Shown here in pieces: positions 17,034 to 26,211 of a DNA stretch of 64,000 nucleotides. Made by a program: the position numbers and the translations under genes. Where the stretch lies: contig NZ_FOMZ01000006.1 of the NCBI RefSeq assembly GCF_900112765.1, positions 173,435 to 237,434 on the forward strand, given 5' to 3'. The stretch is from Actinopolyspora alba. GTDB taxonomy: Bacteria > Actinomycetota > Actinomycetes > Mycobacteriales > Pseudonocardiaceae. Below the pieces are notes generated by a model, which searched no databases, was not told where the DNA came from, and saw only the letters and a list, made by a program, of their open reading frames with translations. Positions within the stretch are counted from its first letter, which is position 1. Each line of letters starts with the position of its first letter.

Positions 17034-18074
17034 ATGACCCGGAACGACATCTCGCCACGGCGTCCGGCGGTGATGGCCGACGTCGCTCGGTTGGCGGGGG
17101 TTTCACACCAGACGGTTTCCCGGGTGCTCAACGAGCACCCCTCGGTGTCACCGGCGACTCGCGACCGAATCCTCGCCGCGATCGAGCAGCTGGACTATCG
17201 TCCGAATTCCGCCGCTCGTGCGCTGGTGACACGGCGCACGAGGGGTATCGGGGTCGTCAGCTTCACCACCACGTTGTTCGGTCCCGCCAACACGCTGTAC
17301 GCCATCGAACAAGCCGCGCGGCTTGCCGGTTACTTCGTCAGCGTGGCTAACGTGGAAGACGTCGACGAGGACGCCATTCGGCATGCCGTGGAACGTCTCG
17401 GCAGCCAGTTCGTCGAGGGCATCATCGCCATCGCACCGCAGCGGGTGGCGGTCGAGGCGTTGCGGCACGTGCCGTCCGACCTCCCGCTGGTCGTGGTCGA
17501 GGGCGGTGACGGGGGTGGACATCCCGTGGTCTGCGTGGACCAGGTCGAAGGGGCGCGGTTGGCCACCCGGCATCTGCTGGACCGGAAGGTCGGTACCGTC
17601 TGGCACGTCGCCGGACCGATCGACTGGCTGGAGGCGCAGGGACGTGTCTCGGGGTGGCGGTCCGAGCTGGAACGTGCGGCGATCACCGCCCCGGAAGTAC
17701 TGCGAGGTGACTGGACTCCCGCTTCCGGCTATGCCAACGGGCAGCTGTTGGCCGAGCGCGGCGATGTTCGCGCGGTGTTCGTCGCCAACGACCAGATGGC
17801 GCTCGGCGTACTTCGCGCCTTCCACGAGCGCGGTCTCCGAATACCGGATGACGTGCTGGTGGCGGGGTTCGACGACAGTCCGGACTCCGCCTTCTTCACA
17901 CCGCCGTTGACCACGGTTCGGCAGAATTTCGACGCGGTCGGCAGGCACGGCATGGAGCTGCTGTTGCAGCGGATCGACGATCCCACCCAGGCGGCGACCA
18001 GTGCCGTCGTTCCACCGGAACTGGTCACGCGGCAGAGCACCCTCGGCAGTTCGTGGGAGACCTCCGGCCGGTAG
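17034..18074 (+). CDS. LacI-family regulator, likely of GH127
   Basis: 346 residues from an ATG with GGAGG 6 bases upstream. The HTH is VMADVARLAGVSHQTVSRVL, the hinge YRPNSAARALVTRRTRGIG; the effector domain has CVDQVEGARLATRHLL, VFVANDQMALGVL and VAGFDDSPDSAFFTPPLTTV. It follows GH127 by 128 bp on the same strand, and that gap has only a small hairpin (17001-17017), so cotranscription from the palindrome-controlled promoter is likely. It would respond to arabinose or an arabino-oligosaccharide; this is inference from neighbours. Confidence 0.85.
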   Translation: MTRNDISPRRPAVMADVARLAGVSHQTVSRVLNEHPSVSPATRDRILAAIEQLDYRPNSAARALVTRRTRGIGVVSFTTTLFGPANTLYAIEQAARLAGYFVSVANVEDVDEDAIRHAVERLGSQFVEGIIAIAPQRVAVEALRHVPSDLPLVVVEGGDGGGHPVVCVDQVEGARLATRHLLDRKVGTVWHVAGPIDWLEAQGRVSGWRSELERAAITAPEVLRGDWTPASGYANGQLLAERGDVRAVFVANDQMALGVLRAFHERGLRIPDDVLVAGFDDSPDSAFFTPPLTTVRQNFDAVGRHGMELLLQRIDDPTQAATSAVVPPELVTRQSTLGSSWETSGR

Positions 18075-18188
18075 TACTGACTGTTCAGTTCGTGTTGTGC
18101 AGCGAGGGCGCGGCAGCCGACCCGTCGAACAGGTCGGGAACAGCTCCGGGTGGAGCAGCGCCGGTGACGACGACCGGCCGATTGGTAT

Positions 18189-18202
18189 TGGGAGCGCTCA
18201 CA
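18189..18202. promoter_or_regulatory. CebR-like box before the second GH3 gene
   Basis: TGGGAGCGCTCACA differs at one base from TGGGAGCGCTCCCA, the operator of CebR, the cellobiose-responsive LacI repressor of Streptomyces and relatives. It lies 57-70 bp before the GH3 start. CebR itself is not in the window, so this gene would belong to a regulon controlled from elsewhere. Confidence 0.7.
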
Positions 18203-18258
18203 AGCATGCTACGAGCGTGCCAGAAACTGCATCGTTCACGTTCCCGTGAGGAGCCTCC

Positions 18259-20133
18259 ATGTCGCATCGAGCGACCGGTCGCCGCCTTCGGCGATCGTTG
18301 CCCGCCGTGGCGGGCATGGCCGTGGTCACGCTGCTGACCGGCGCGCTTGCCCCCGCCGCGGCGCACACCACGCATCACCACGGTCATCACGATCATCACC
18401 CGCACCATCCGCGGTCGTCCGTGACGGAGCGGGTCGACGAGCTGATGTCGCGCATGTCCTTGCAGGACAAACTGGGACAGATGGTTCAGATCACGCGGGG
18501 TGCGGCCAGCCCCTCCGAGGTCGCCGAACTCCGGATCGGTTCCGTGCTCAGTGGGGGCGGATCCGCACCGAGCCCCAACACGCCCGAGGCGTGGGCAGAC
18601 ATGTACGACCGGTACCAAAGTGCCGCGCTCGACACTCCGCTGGGCATTCCGGTTCTGTACGGCGTCGATGCCGTGCACGGTCACAACAACGTGCGGGGAG
18701 CCACGATCTTTCCGCACAACATCGGTCTCGGTGCCACGCGCAACCCCGAGCTGGTGCGCCGGATCGGCGCCGCGACCGCCGAGGAGGTGGCGGCCACGGG
18801 CGTCGACTGGACGTTCTCACCGTGCCTGTGCGTGGCTCGGGACGACCGCTGGGGCAGAACCTACGAGTCCTTCGGGGAGACCCCGGAACTGGCCTCGGCG
18901 ATGAGCAGCGAGATCACCGGCTATCAGGGTGCCACTCTGGGCGGGGACCCGACGTCGATCATGGCCACGGCCAAGCACTACGTGGGTGACGGCGGAACGA
19001 CCGGCGGGGTCGACCAGGGAAACACCCAGCTCAGCGAGCAGGAACTGCGCCGGATCCATCTCGCGCCGTTCCACGAAGCCATCGAACGCGGCGTGGGCTC
19101 GGTGATGGTTTCCTACAGCAGCTGGAACGGCGACAAGTTGCACGAGCACGAGTACCTGATCAACGACGTGCTCAAGGGCGAACTCGGTTTCGACGGTATC
19201 GTGCTGTCCGATTACAATGCGATTCACCAGCTCGACGGCGACGACAGCACGCTGACGGCCTCCGAGGTGCGACGTTCCGTCAACGCCGGCCTGGACATGA
19301 TCATGCTGTCCAAGGACCACGAGAAGTTCCTGAACCACCTGCGGCGGGAAGTGGAGTCCGGCCGCGTCCCGATGCAGCGCATCAACGACGCCACCCGCCG
19401 CGTGCTGACCAAGAAGTTCGAGCTCCGGCTGTTCGAACACCCGTACGCCCAGCGTGATCTGCTGTCGACGGTGGGAAGCGCCGAGCACCGTGAACTGGCA
19501 CGTCAGGCGGTCCGCGAGTCGCAGGTGCTGCTCAAGAACGAGGGTGTGCTGCCGCTGTCCTCGGGAACGGACAACCTGTTCGTGGCCGGTTCCAATGCCG
19601 ATGACATCGGAAACCAGAGTGGCGGTTGGACGATCTCCTGGCAGGGATCCAGCGGTGACATCACCGAGGGAACCACGATCCTGGAGGGGATTCGCGAGGT
19701 CTCGGACTCCTCGGTGACTTACAACCGCCACGGTGAGGGAATCAACGACAGCTACGACGCCGCCATCGCGGTCGTGGGGGAGAAGCCCTACGCCGAGTAC
19801 CAGGGTGACCGCCCCAACGGGCTCGAGCTCTCCCAGGAGGACCTGAGCACCATCGCCAAGCTGCGTTCCTCCGGCGTGCCCGTGATCGTCGTGCTCGCCT
19901 CGGGCCGTCCCATGGACATCGCCTCCGAGGTCGGTAACTGGGACGCGCTGCTGGCCTCCTGGCTCCCCGGAACCCAGGGCGGTGGGGTGGCCGACGTGCT
20001 GTTCGGCAAGTACGACCCCACGGGTGAACTTCCGATGACCTGGATGCGCTCGTTCGAGCAACAACCCATCAACCAGGGAGACGGTAAGGATCCGCTGTAT
20101 CCCTACGGCTACGGGCTCAGTTATCGCGACTAG
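18259..20133 (+). CDS. Secreted GH3 beta-glucosidase/glucan beta-glucosidase
   Basis: 624 residues. A signal peptide (Arg-rich, hydrophobic to about 35) is followed by an unusual histidine-rich tract HTTHHHGHHDHHPHHP that may bind metal. The GH3 N-terminal barrel has LYGVDAVHGHNNV, DDRWGRTYESFGE, KHYVGDGGT and the nucleophile motif GIVLSDYNAI (Asp318); the C-terminal alpha/beta domain has VLLKNEGVLPL, GGWTISWQG and EKPYAEYQGD, all typical of ExoP/ExgA-like exo-glucanases that release glucose from beta-1,4 and beta-1,3 glucans. GAGGAG stands 6 bases before the ATG. The CebR-like box suggests induction by cellobiose, in step with the GH12 endoglucanase nearby. Confidence 0.9.
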   Translation: MSHRATGRRLRRSLPAVAGMAVVTLLTGALAPAAAHTTHHHGHHDHHPHHPRSSVTERVDELMSRMSLQDKLGQMVQITRGAASPSEVAELRIGSVLSGGGSAPSPNTPEAWADMYDRYQSAALDTPLGIPVLYGVDAVHGHNNVRGATIFPHNIGLGATRNPELVRRIGAATAEEVAATGVDWTFSPCLCVARDDRWGRTYESFGETPELASAMSSEITGYQGATLGGDPTSIMATAKHYVGDGGTTGGVDQGNTQLSEQELRRIHLAPFHEAIERGVGSVMVSYSSWNGDKLHEHEYLINDVLKGELGFDGIVLSDYNAIHQLDGDDSTLTASEVRRSVNAGLDMIMLSKDHEKFLNHLRREVESGRVPMQRINDATRRVLTKKFELRLFEHPYAQRDLLSTVGSAEHRELARQAVRESQVLLKNEGVLPLSSGTDNLFVAGSNADDIGNQSGGWTISWQGSSGDITEGTTILEGIREVSDSSVTYNRHGEGINDSYDAAIAVVGEKPYAEYQGDRPNGLELSQEDLSTIAKLRSSGVPVIVVLASGRPMDIASEVGNWDALLASWLPGTQGGGVADVLFGKYDPTGELPMTWMRSFEQQPINQGDGKDPLYPYGYGLSYRD

Positions 20134-20150
20134 AAACCCGTGATCGACCC

Positions 20151-20190
20151 GGCGTTCCGGCCCGATGGTCCAGTTCCGGGCCGGAACGCC
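20151..20190. terminator. Strong bidirectional hairpin between GH3 and CPBP genes
   Basis: GGCGTTCCGGCCCG and CGGGCCGGAACGCC form a perfect 14-bp stem with a 12-base loop. An alternative small hairpin (AACGCCG/CGGCGTT) follows and overlaps. It lies between two convergent genes and can stop transcription from both sides. Confidence 0.8.
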
Positions 20191-20218
20191 GTTTCCACAC
20201 GGCGTTTTCCGGTTCAAC

Positions 20219-20746
20219 TCAGCGACCGACCAGGTTCTCCAGCCTGGTCTGCAGGAAGCCACGGTAGAAGATCTCCTCGAGAACACCGGCGGTAAGCAAC
20301 GTCACCAGTGAGGCCACAGCCAGGGTCACCGGGTCCGGCAACCCGGTGACCGGATAGGGCGGCGGAGCCAGTGGACTGATTCGCGACAGATAGAACCACG
20401 CCAGGACAACAAGCAGCGGAGCCAGCCAACACGACCGGGGCACTCGGACCGCGATCGCTGAGGTGGACTGCTCCGCCCCGCGGAGCAGCCGGAAGGTGAC
20501 AAGCGGCACCACGAGGAACAGCAGAACTTTCAGTACCGCGTACCACAATCCACGGGATATCCCGGCGGGCAGCACGGCTATCACGGTGGGAAACGCGATA
20601 GCCGCCAGCAGGAGCACCCACATCTCCCGGAACACCAGCGCCTGTCGGGCGCGGGAGAGCGGATCGGTTAACGCGATCCGGAGTGGCACCAGCCGTGTCA
20701 GTACCATCCCGACCAGCGGCGGCAGCATCGTCTGCCACAGCGTCAT
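20219..20746 (-). pseudogene. CPBP-family intramembrane protease, C-terminally truncated
   Basis: 175 residues with four or five membrane helices and the first CPBP catalytic motif LEEIFYRGFLQTRLENLVGR. The frame stops immediately after that motif. Complete CPBP/Rce1-like proteases need two further membrane helices bearing FxxxH and HxxxN/D; none can be found in any frame before the terminator at 20190. The protein therefore lacks half of its active site and is probably a non-functional remnant. The ATG lacks a clear ribosome site, and the open frame continues a little upstream, so the N-terminus is also uncertain. Confidence 0.65.
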
Positions 20747-20970
20747 GGGATGCGCGCCCTCGTCCGACGAGCCTCGAAAGCTGGTGTGCCCGGTAAGCAG
20801 CAGCCACAGCGGGGCGGGCTACGGTCGGCTCTCGCCGAGGCCGGGGCATGCGCCGAAGTCGGGGCGCGTCTTCACCGAGGGCATCGGCGTGGAACCGCCG
20901 CTTCTCGGCCGCGCAGCCACACCACATCTCCGATTGTGCGGGTCCGGTCGTGCCGGAAGTCACCTCGGAG

Positions 20971-22230
20971 TCATTCTTCCCGCCGCGGAACGGTTCGTCC
21001 GCGTCGTGCCGCGGCGACCTCGGCGAGCGTGGCCATCCCCGTGTACACCTCGTTGAATCGGGTGCTCAACGGTGACAGTCCGATGCGGATCCCGTCCGGG
21101 GACCGAAAGTCGGGAACGACACCGCGCCGACGCAGTTCTTCGTTGACCACGTCGAAGTCGGCGCGGCACAGCGTGATGTGTCCGCCCCTTCGGGCGTGCT
21201 CACGTGGGGAGGCGAGCCGTACTCCCAACGGCGACAACCAGGCATCGACGAGCTCCAGCGCGAAATCGCTCAGCAACAGAGACTTCGCGCGTATCGCGTC
21301 GATGCCCGCCTGCTCGAGCAGTTCCACCCCGCTTAGCAGCGGCACCATCCCCAGAACGGGCGGTGTGCCGCTGAGCACGCTCCGGATGCCCGAAGCCGGT
21401 TCGTGACCGGGCCCCATCGTGAAGGGGTGACGGTGCCCCATCCATCCTTGGACGGGTTGGCGGATCGTGTGCTGGTGGCGATCGTTCACGTATGCGAAAG
21501 CCGGTGCGCCGGGTCCACCGTTGAGATACTTGTAACCACATCCGACGGCGAAATCCACGCCCCAGTTGTCGAGTTCGACGGGCACCGATCCGGCCGAGTG
21601 GCTCAGATCCCAGAGCACGAGCGCTCCGGTTTCGTGCGCGAGTCGCGTTATGGCCGCGGCGTCGGCGAGGTAGCCGGAGCGGTAGGCCACGTGGCTGAAC
21701 ACGACCAGTGCCGTGTTCGGACCGATCGCGTTCGCGACCTGGTCGGGCGTGATACCCGCGTCCGGATCGGTCTCGATCCACCGCAGGGTCAGTCCGTGTT
21801 CGTCGGCGATGCCTTCGACGACATAGCGGTCGGTGGGGAAGTTGTCGGTGTCCAGCAGGATCTCCCGACGTTCGGGACGAGTGCGCAGCGCGGCTCGTGC
21901 CAGTTTGTACAACAGCACGGTCGTCGAGTCGGCCACCACGAGCTGGCCGGGTGCGGCCCCCAGCACAGCTTTGCCGAGTCGATCTCCGACAGCGGTGGGC
22001 CAGTCGAGCCACTCGTCGTCCCACCCCCGGACCAGTCGTGCTCGCCACTGGTGGCGAACGAAGTGATCCATGCGCTCGGCGGACACGGCGGGAGGGCGTC
22101 CCAGTGAGTTTCCGTCGAAGTAGGCGACGATGTCGTCGTCGGTCGGCAGGAAGCGGTCCGGATAGTCACCGAGTGGGTCGGCCTCGTCGAGTTCGCGTGC
22201 TTTGGCCGCGAAATCCGTCCGGTCAGTCAT
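20971..22230 (-). CDS. kynU: Kynureninase
   Basis: 419 residues, full length for the family. It is a fold-type I PLP enzyme that splits L-kynurenine (or 3-hydroxykynurenine) into (hydroxy)anthranilate and alanine. Visible signatures: FDGNSLGRPP near the N-terminus, STTVLLYKLARAAL, LWDLSHSAGSVPVEL with the PLP-ring aspartate, the Schiff-base lysine in VGCGYKYLNGGPGAP, and GIRIGLSPLSTRFNEV at the end. Its ATG overlaps the end of the upstream amidohydrolase gene by 8 bases, so the two are translationally coupled. Tryptophan dioxygenase and formamidase genes are not in the window. Confidence 0.95.
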   Translation of the reverse strand: MTDRTDFAAKARELDEADPLGDYPDRFLPTDDDIVAYFDGNSLGRPPAVSAERMDHFVRHQWRARLVRGWDDEWLDWPTAVGDRLGKAVLGAAPGQLVVADSTTVLLYKLARAALRTRPERREILLDTDNFPTDRYVVEGIADEHGLTLRWIETDPDAGITPDQVANAIGPNTALVVFSHVAYRSGYLADAAAITRLAHETGALVLWDLSHSAGSVPVELDNWGVDFAVGCGYKYLNGGPGAPAFAYVNDRHQHTIRQPVQGWMGHRHPFTMGPGHEPASGIRSVLSGTPPVLGMVPLLSGVELLEQAGIDAIRAKSLLLSDFALELVDAWLSPLGVRLASPREHARRGGHITLCRADFDVVNEELRRRGVVPDFRSPDGIRIGLSPLSTRFNEVYTGMATLAEVAAARRGRTVPRREE

Positions 22231-23266
22231 GAGCGCGCCTCTTCCCGGGATGCTTCTCGTCGGTCAGTCGCACCACTCGAGCAGTCGACAGCGCCGTCGC
22301 CAACCCGGTCGGGTCGGAATCCAGGCCTTCGGGGATGACGCACGGTGGTGCGGACAGGTCCGGATCGGTCATGGCCAGCAGTACGTCATCGACCGACATG
22401 CCGGCTTGTTGCAACGCCGCGACCTCGCGAGCGTTGACGCCGAGTGGCAGTGGGCCGTTGCCCAGGTCGGTTCCGTAGCGCACCGTGCCACCGTGCTCCC
22501 GGAAACGACGCAGGTTGTCCTGCGCGCACTCGAGCTCTGCCGTGCGGTGGCCGTAGCCGTGGATATCCAGTGTGCTGATCCAAATCATGCCGCGGGCCGC
22601 GGCCAGTGCTGCCTCGTCGATCCGTTCGGTCCACGGGACGTGGGCGAGCCGGTCGACACCGTGCCGCAACGCTGTCGAGAATGTATCGGTTCCTTCCGTG
22701 TGCGCGACGACGTAGAGGCCGTTGTCGTGGGCGGTGTCCACGATCACCCGCAACACGTCGTCCCCCAGTACCGGTCCGGCACGGGTGTGCAGGGTGATTT
22801 TGATCGAGTTCGCACCGAGATCCCGCTGTTCGGCCACGGCGAGGCGTGCGTCGCGTTCGGAGGTTACCTGCCGGTAGAGGTCCGGTTGTGCCCAGTCCCG
22901 CGTGCTCGGATAGCCGCCGGGGGCGGTGAGCATCGCCCCGGCGAACCGGCAGACCGGCAGGGACGAGTCGTCGTGGGCGAGCAGTTCGGCGATCCGGGTC
23001 GGGCTGCTGCCGAGGTCGTCGACTCGCGCGATTCCGCCGGCTCGAACTTCGCGCAGCTCGACCAGCCCGGAGTGCACGTGCGCGTCGTGAAGTCCCGGCA
23101 GCAACGTCCCGCGAAGATACGTTGCCCGCGCCGAATCCGGCACCTGCTCCCTCGTGCGTGGTGGTCCGGCCGGGAGGCCGTCGTGCAACGGCAGCGCGCA
23201 CCGCCCCCACCACGTGTCCTGTCCCCACCAGGCGGAATCGGCGAGCAACCAGCAGTACTCGGTCAT
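22223..23266 (-). CDS. Amidohydrolase-family metal-dependent hydrolase
   Basis: 347 residues from the ATG behind GGAGGGAC; a 76-codon upstream extension is rejected. The imidazolonepropionase/prolidase-like amidohydrolase metal site is visible: PGLHDAHVHSGL (HxH), NSIKITLHTRAG (bridging lysine), YVVAHTEGTD and DRLAHVPW (histidines) and VRYGTDLGNGPLPLG (catalytic aspartate). It is cotranscribed with kynU and overlaps it, so the substrate may be a kynurenine-related amide or lactam; this is a guess from context. Known bacterial kynurenine formamidases belong to other folds, so a simple replacement should not be assumed. Confidence 0.8.
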   Translation of the reverse strand: MTEYCWLLADSAWWGQDTWWGRCALPLHDGLPAGPPRTREQVPDSARATYLRGTLLPGLHDAHVHSGLVELREVRAGGIARVDDLGSSPTRIAELLAHDDSSLPVCRFAGAMLTAPGGYPSTRDWAQPDLYRQVTSERDARLAVAEQRDLGANSIKITLHTRAGPVLGDDVLRVIVDTAHDNGLYVVAHTEGTDTFSTALRHGVDRLAHVPWTERIDEAALAAARGMIWISTLDIHGYGHRTAELECAQDNLRRFREHGGTVRYGTDLGNGPLPLGVNAREVAALQQAGMSVDDVLLAMTDPDLSAPPCVIPEGLDSDPTGLATALSTARVVRLTDEKHPGKRRAHD

Positions 23267-23456
23267 GTCCCTCCGGCGGGCGGGCTCGTCGCGGATCACA
23301 CATGTTCCGACGATCCGGATCGGGTGCTTTCCGGCTGTGCTCGACGTGACTCTGACGGACTCGGTAAGGATACGTCGGACAGTTACGATTTCGACAGGTT
23401 CCGGCACGAGAAGTCCTGTCCGGCGGTGAGAAAGTTCCGCGGCCGGTGGGAACTTC

Positions 23457-24392
23457 CTATCGGAGGGCGTTTCGGGTCGTGTCGGGGAGTACACGATGTC
23501 GGCGGACGAGCAGGGTGAGTACGCCTGCCACGGTGATACCGCCGAGGTTGATCAGCAGCTGCAGCATGGCCTCGCCGCAGTGGCCCCAGTGGCCGGCGAC
23601 GGCGGCGAGCGCGGCGAAACCGGCGGCGGGCACGGTCGTCACCGAGATGAACACCCCGATGAGGGTGCCGGATTTCTCGGAAGTCAGCGCGAGCATGCCC
23701 GCGGTACCGGCGAGCAGTGCGATGACGATCGAATAGGGGCCGATGTGATAGATGAAGGATGCCGTGTGTAGCCGGCCGAGCTCGGCGGCGTCGAAAATAC
23801 CGACCACACGTCCCAGAACGGCCAGCACGACGGTGACGAGGATCGCGACTGGGTAGCCGACGCCGAGCGCGACGCCCGCCCGGGTTGCCAGGTCGCGGCG
23901 ATTACCGATGGTGGCTACGGCGAGTGCGGCCAGCGGGCCGAAGTCGGGGCTGACGACCATCGCGCCGACGATGGTGATGGCCGACTCGGTGAGCACACCG
24001 ACGGCGGCCAGCAGACAGGCCAGGGTGAGAAATGCCAGGAAGATCCCGTTGAGCCGGGATTCCTCACCGGTGGTCGCCACCAGTTCTTCCCAGATCACGG
24101 CGTCGGCGGGTTGGCCGGGGGTGGCGGCCTCGACGGTGTCGGCGGTGCGCGACAACAGGGTGTCGATGTTGTGCAGACTGATCTCACCACTGTGGCTCAC
24201 TCCGAGCGAGGTGAGCTGGTCGAGCACGTGTTCGGCACTCTCCCGGGCGATCGCCGCCTCGATCAGGTCTCCGGCCGGTCGGACGGCCACCTCACGGACG
24301 ACGACCAGGTGCGCGATGCCGGAGTCGGTGCTCAGCAGGTCGATCACCGAGTCGGTGTGTTCGGACGGGCACACCACGCGCAGGTGCAGCAT
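23457..24392 (-). CDS. DUF389 membrane protein
   Basis: 311 residues. About 100 N-terminal residues form a soluble alpha/beta domain (LHLRVVCPSEHTDSVIDLL), followed by six or seven membrane helices with ESRLNGIFLAFLTLA, ITIVGAMVVSPDFGPLAALAVA and EKSGTLIGVFISVTTVPAAG, which are the DUF389 hallmarks. The function of the family is unknown. I take the ATG before LHLRVV as start; the upstream extension lacks codon bias. The gene stands alone, 65 bp downstream of nothing on its strand. Confidence 0.8.
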   Translation of the reverse strand: MLHLRVVCPSEHTDSVIDLLSTDSGIAHLVVVREVAVRPAGDLIEAAIARESAEHVLDQLTSLGVSHSGEISLHNIDTLLSRTADTVEAATPGQPADAVIWEELVATTGEESRLNGIFLAFLTLACLLAAVGVLTESAITIVGAMVVSPDFGPLAALAVATIGNRRDLATRAGVALGVGYPVAILVTVVLAVLGRVVGIFDAAELGRLHTASFIYHIGPYSIVIALLAGTAGMLALTSEKSGTLIGVFISVTTVPAAGFAALAAVAGHWGHCGEAMLQLLINLGGITVAGVLTLLVRRHRVLPDTTRNALR

Positions 24393-24586
24393 TGGCCCAG
24401 TCTGTCCGTTGTCACGGTGCTTCGCACCGACCGGCACGGCGATTCGAGTACCAGCCTCGCGATCCGGCCCCTTCCTTGACGGTCTCACCGACTCGCGCCG
24501 ACAAGCTGTGGATGGAACCAACCGTTTCGTATAAGATGCGGCGCCACGACTCGTACAGTTGCGGGCTACTGTGATCTGGAGGCCCC

Positions 24587-26119
24587 GTGTTCGTTCCGTT
24601 CAGCGTCTCCGACTTCATCGACCGTGCCGCGCGGGTCTACGCCGACCGCGTCGGTGTCGTCGACGAACCCGACCAGCCGGCACCGTCCCTCGGTGAGCTG
24701 ACCTACCGTGAATTCGCGGGTCTGGCGGCACGGCAGGCCGCCCACCTCGATGAACTCGGCATCGGAGTGGGAGAACGGGTTGCCGTTGTCAGCCACAACA
24801 GCGCGCGGCTGCTCACCTCCTTCTTCGGCGTGGCGGGAACGGGTCGGGTGCTCGTCCCCATCAATTTCCGGTTGCGGCCCGACGAGGTGCGCTACATCGT
24901 CGAGCACTCCGGCGCGCGAGCGCTGTACGTGGATCCGGCCCTCGAAGCGGAACTCGGGGCGGTGACGGCCGAGCATCGCTACACGCTGGGCCAGGACGAG
25001 AACCTGTACGCACCGGGCGGTGCCGAACCACGCGCCTGGCAACCGGACGAGAACGCCACCGCCTGCATCAACTACACCTCCGGCACGACGGCCCGCCCGA
25101 AGGGCGTGCAGATCACCCACCGCAACATCTGGGTCAACGCGCTGACGTTCGGGCTGCACGCGGGTTTGAGCGACCGCGACGTGTACCTGCACACCCTGCC
25201 GATGTTCCATGCGAACGGGTGGGGGATGCCGTTCGCCACCACCGGGCTCGGCATCAAGCAGGTCGTGCTGCGCAAGGTCGACGGAGCAGAGATTCTGCGG
25301 CGTGTCCGTGACCACGGTGTCACCGTCATGTGCGCGGCCCCGGCCGTCGTCGCGGCCGTGCTCGACGCGGCCCGCGACTGGGAGGGGGAGATTCCCGGTC
25401 GCGGCAGCGTTCGGATCATCGTGGCCGGTGCGCCACCTCCCACCAGGACGGTCGCGCGAGTGGAGGAGGAGCTCGGTTGGGAATTCGTCCAGATCTACGG
25501 GCTCACCGAGACGTCCCCGCTGCTGACCATCAACCGCTCCCGTTCCGAATGGGACGAGCTCGCCACCGAGGAGCGGGCCGCCAAACTCGTCAGGGCCGGT
25601 GCTCCCGCGCTGGGCGTACGGCTGGGGGTCTCCACCGAGGAGGACAACGAAGGGGAGATCCTGGCCCGCTCCAACGTCGTGCTCGACAGCTACTGGGAGC
25701 AGCCCGAGGAGACCGCAGCGGTGCTGCGGGACGGTTGGTTCCACACCGGCGACGGCGGCACCATCGGTGAGGACGGCTATCTCACGATCAGCGACCGCAA
25801 GAAGGACGTCATCATCACCGGGGGCGAGAACGTCTCCTCGATCGAGGTGGAGGACGTTCTCTTCTCGCACCCCGCGGTCTCGGAGGTCGCTGTCATCGGC
25901 GTTCCCAGCGACAAGTGGGGCGAGACCATCAAGGCACTCGTGGTGCTGACCCCCGAGGTCGAGGCGCCGAGCGAAAGTGAACTGATCGCCTGGTGCAAGC
26001 AGCGGGCTGCCGGCTACAAGGCCCCCACGTCGGTCGAGTTCCGCGACGAGCTCTCGCGTACCGCCACCGGTAAGCTCCAGAAGTTCAAATTGCGGGCTCC
26101 CTACTGGACGGGGGAGTGA
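24587..26119 (+). CDS. Acyl-CoA synthetase (AMP-forming ligase)
   Basis: 510 residues from a GTG with GGAGG about 5 bases upstream. All ANL-superfamily core motifs are present: YTSGTTARPKGVQITHRN (P-loop-like A3), YGLTETSPL (A5), DGWFHTGDGGTIGEDGYL (A7), SDRKKDVIITGGENVSSIEV (A8) and the catalytic lysine of TATGKLQKFKLR (A10). It activates a carboxylic acid as acyl-AMP and transfers it to CoA. Overall resemblance is to the medium/long-chain or benzoate-type FadD/AlkK group (PMFHANGWGMPF); the chain length cannot be deduced. No beta-oxidation genes adjoin. Confidence 0.9.
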   Translation: MFVPFSVSDFIDRAARVYADRVGVVDEPDQPAPSLGELTYREFAGLAARQAAHLDELGIGVGERVAVVSHNSARLLTSFFGVAGTGRVLVPINFRLRPDEVRYIVEHSGARALYVDPALEAELGAVTAEHRYTLGQDENLYAPGGAEPRAWQPDENATACINYTSGTTARPKGVQITHRNIWVNALTFGLHAGLSDRDVYLHTLPMFHANGWGMPFATTGLGIKQVVLRKVDGAEILRRVRDHGVTVMCAAPAVVAAVLDAARDWEGEIPGRGSVRIIVAGAPPPTRTVARVEEELGWEFVQIYGLTETSPLLTINRSRSEWDELATEERAAKLVRAGAPALGVRLGVSTEEDNEGEILARSNVVLDSYWEQPEETAAVLRDGWFHTGDGGTIGEDGYLTISDRKKDVIITGGENVSSIEVEDVLFSHPAVSEVAVIGVPSDKWGETIKALVVLTPEVEAPSESELIAWCKQRAAGYKAPTSVEFRDELSRTATGKLQKFKLRAPYWTGE

Positions 26120-26211
26120 CGACGGACGCCGATCCCCGTGCGCGGCCAAGCCCGGGGGAGCTGGCTGTCGTGGACGCCGGTGAAGTCCTGCCCTGGTGAT
26201 ACCCCTCCCGC

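Noticed and set aside
18817-20286. 489-codon frame opposite the second GH3 gene
   Set aside because: Antisense shadow with no recognisable domain; GH3 motifs on the plus strand are unambiguous.
24566-26149. 527-codon frame opposite the acyl-CoA synthetase
   Set aside because: Antisense shadow; the plus strand has all ANL motifs in order.
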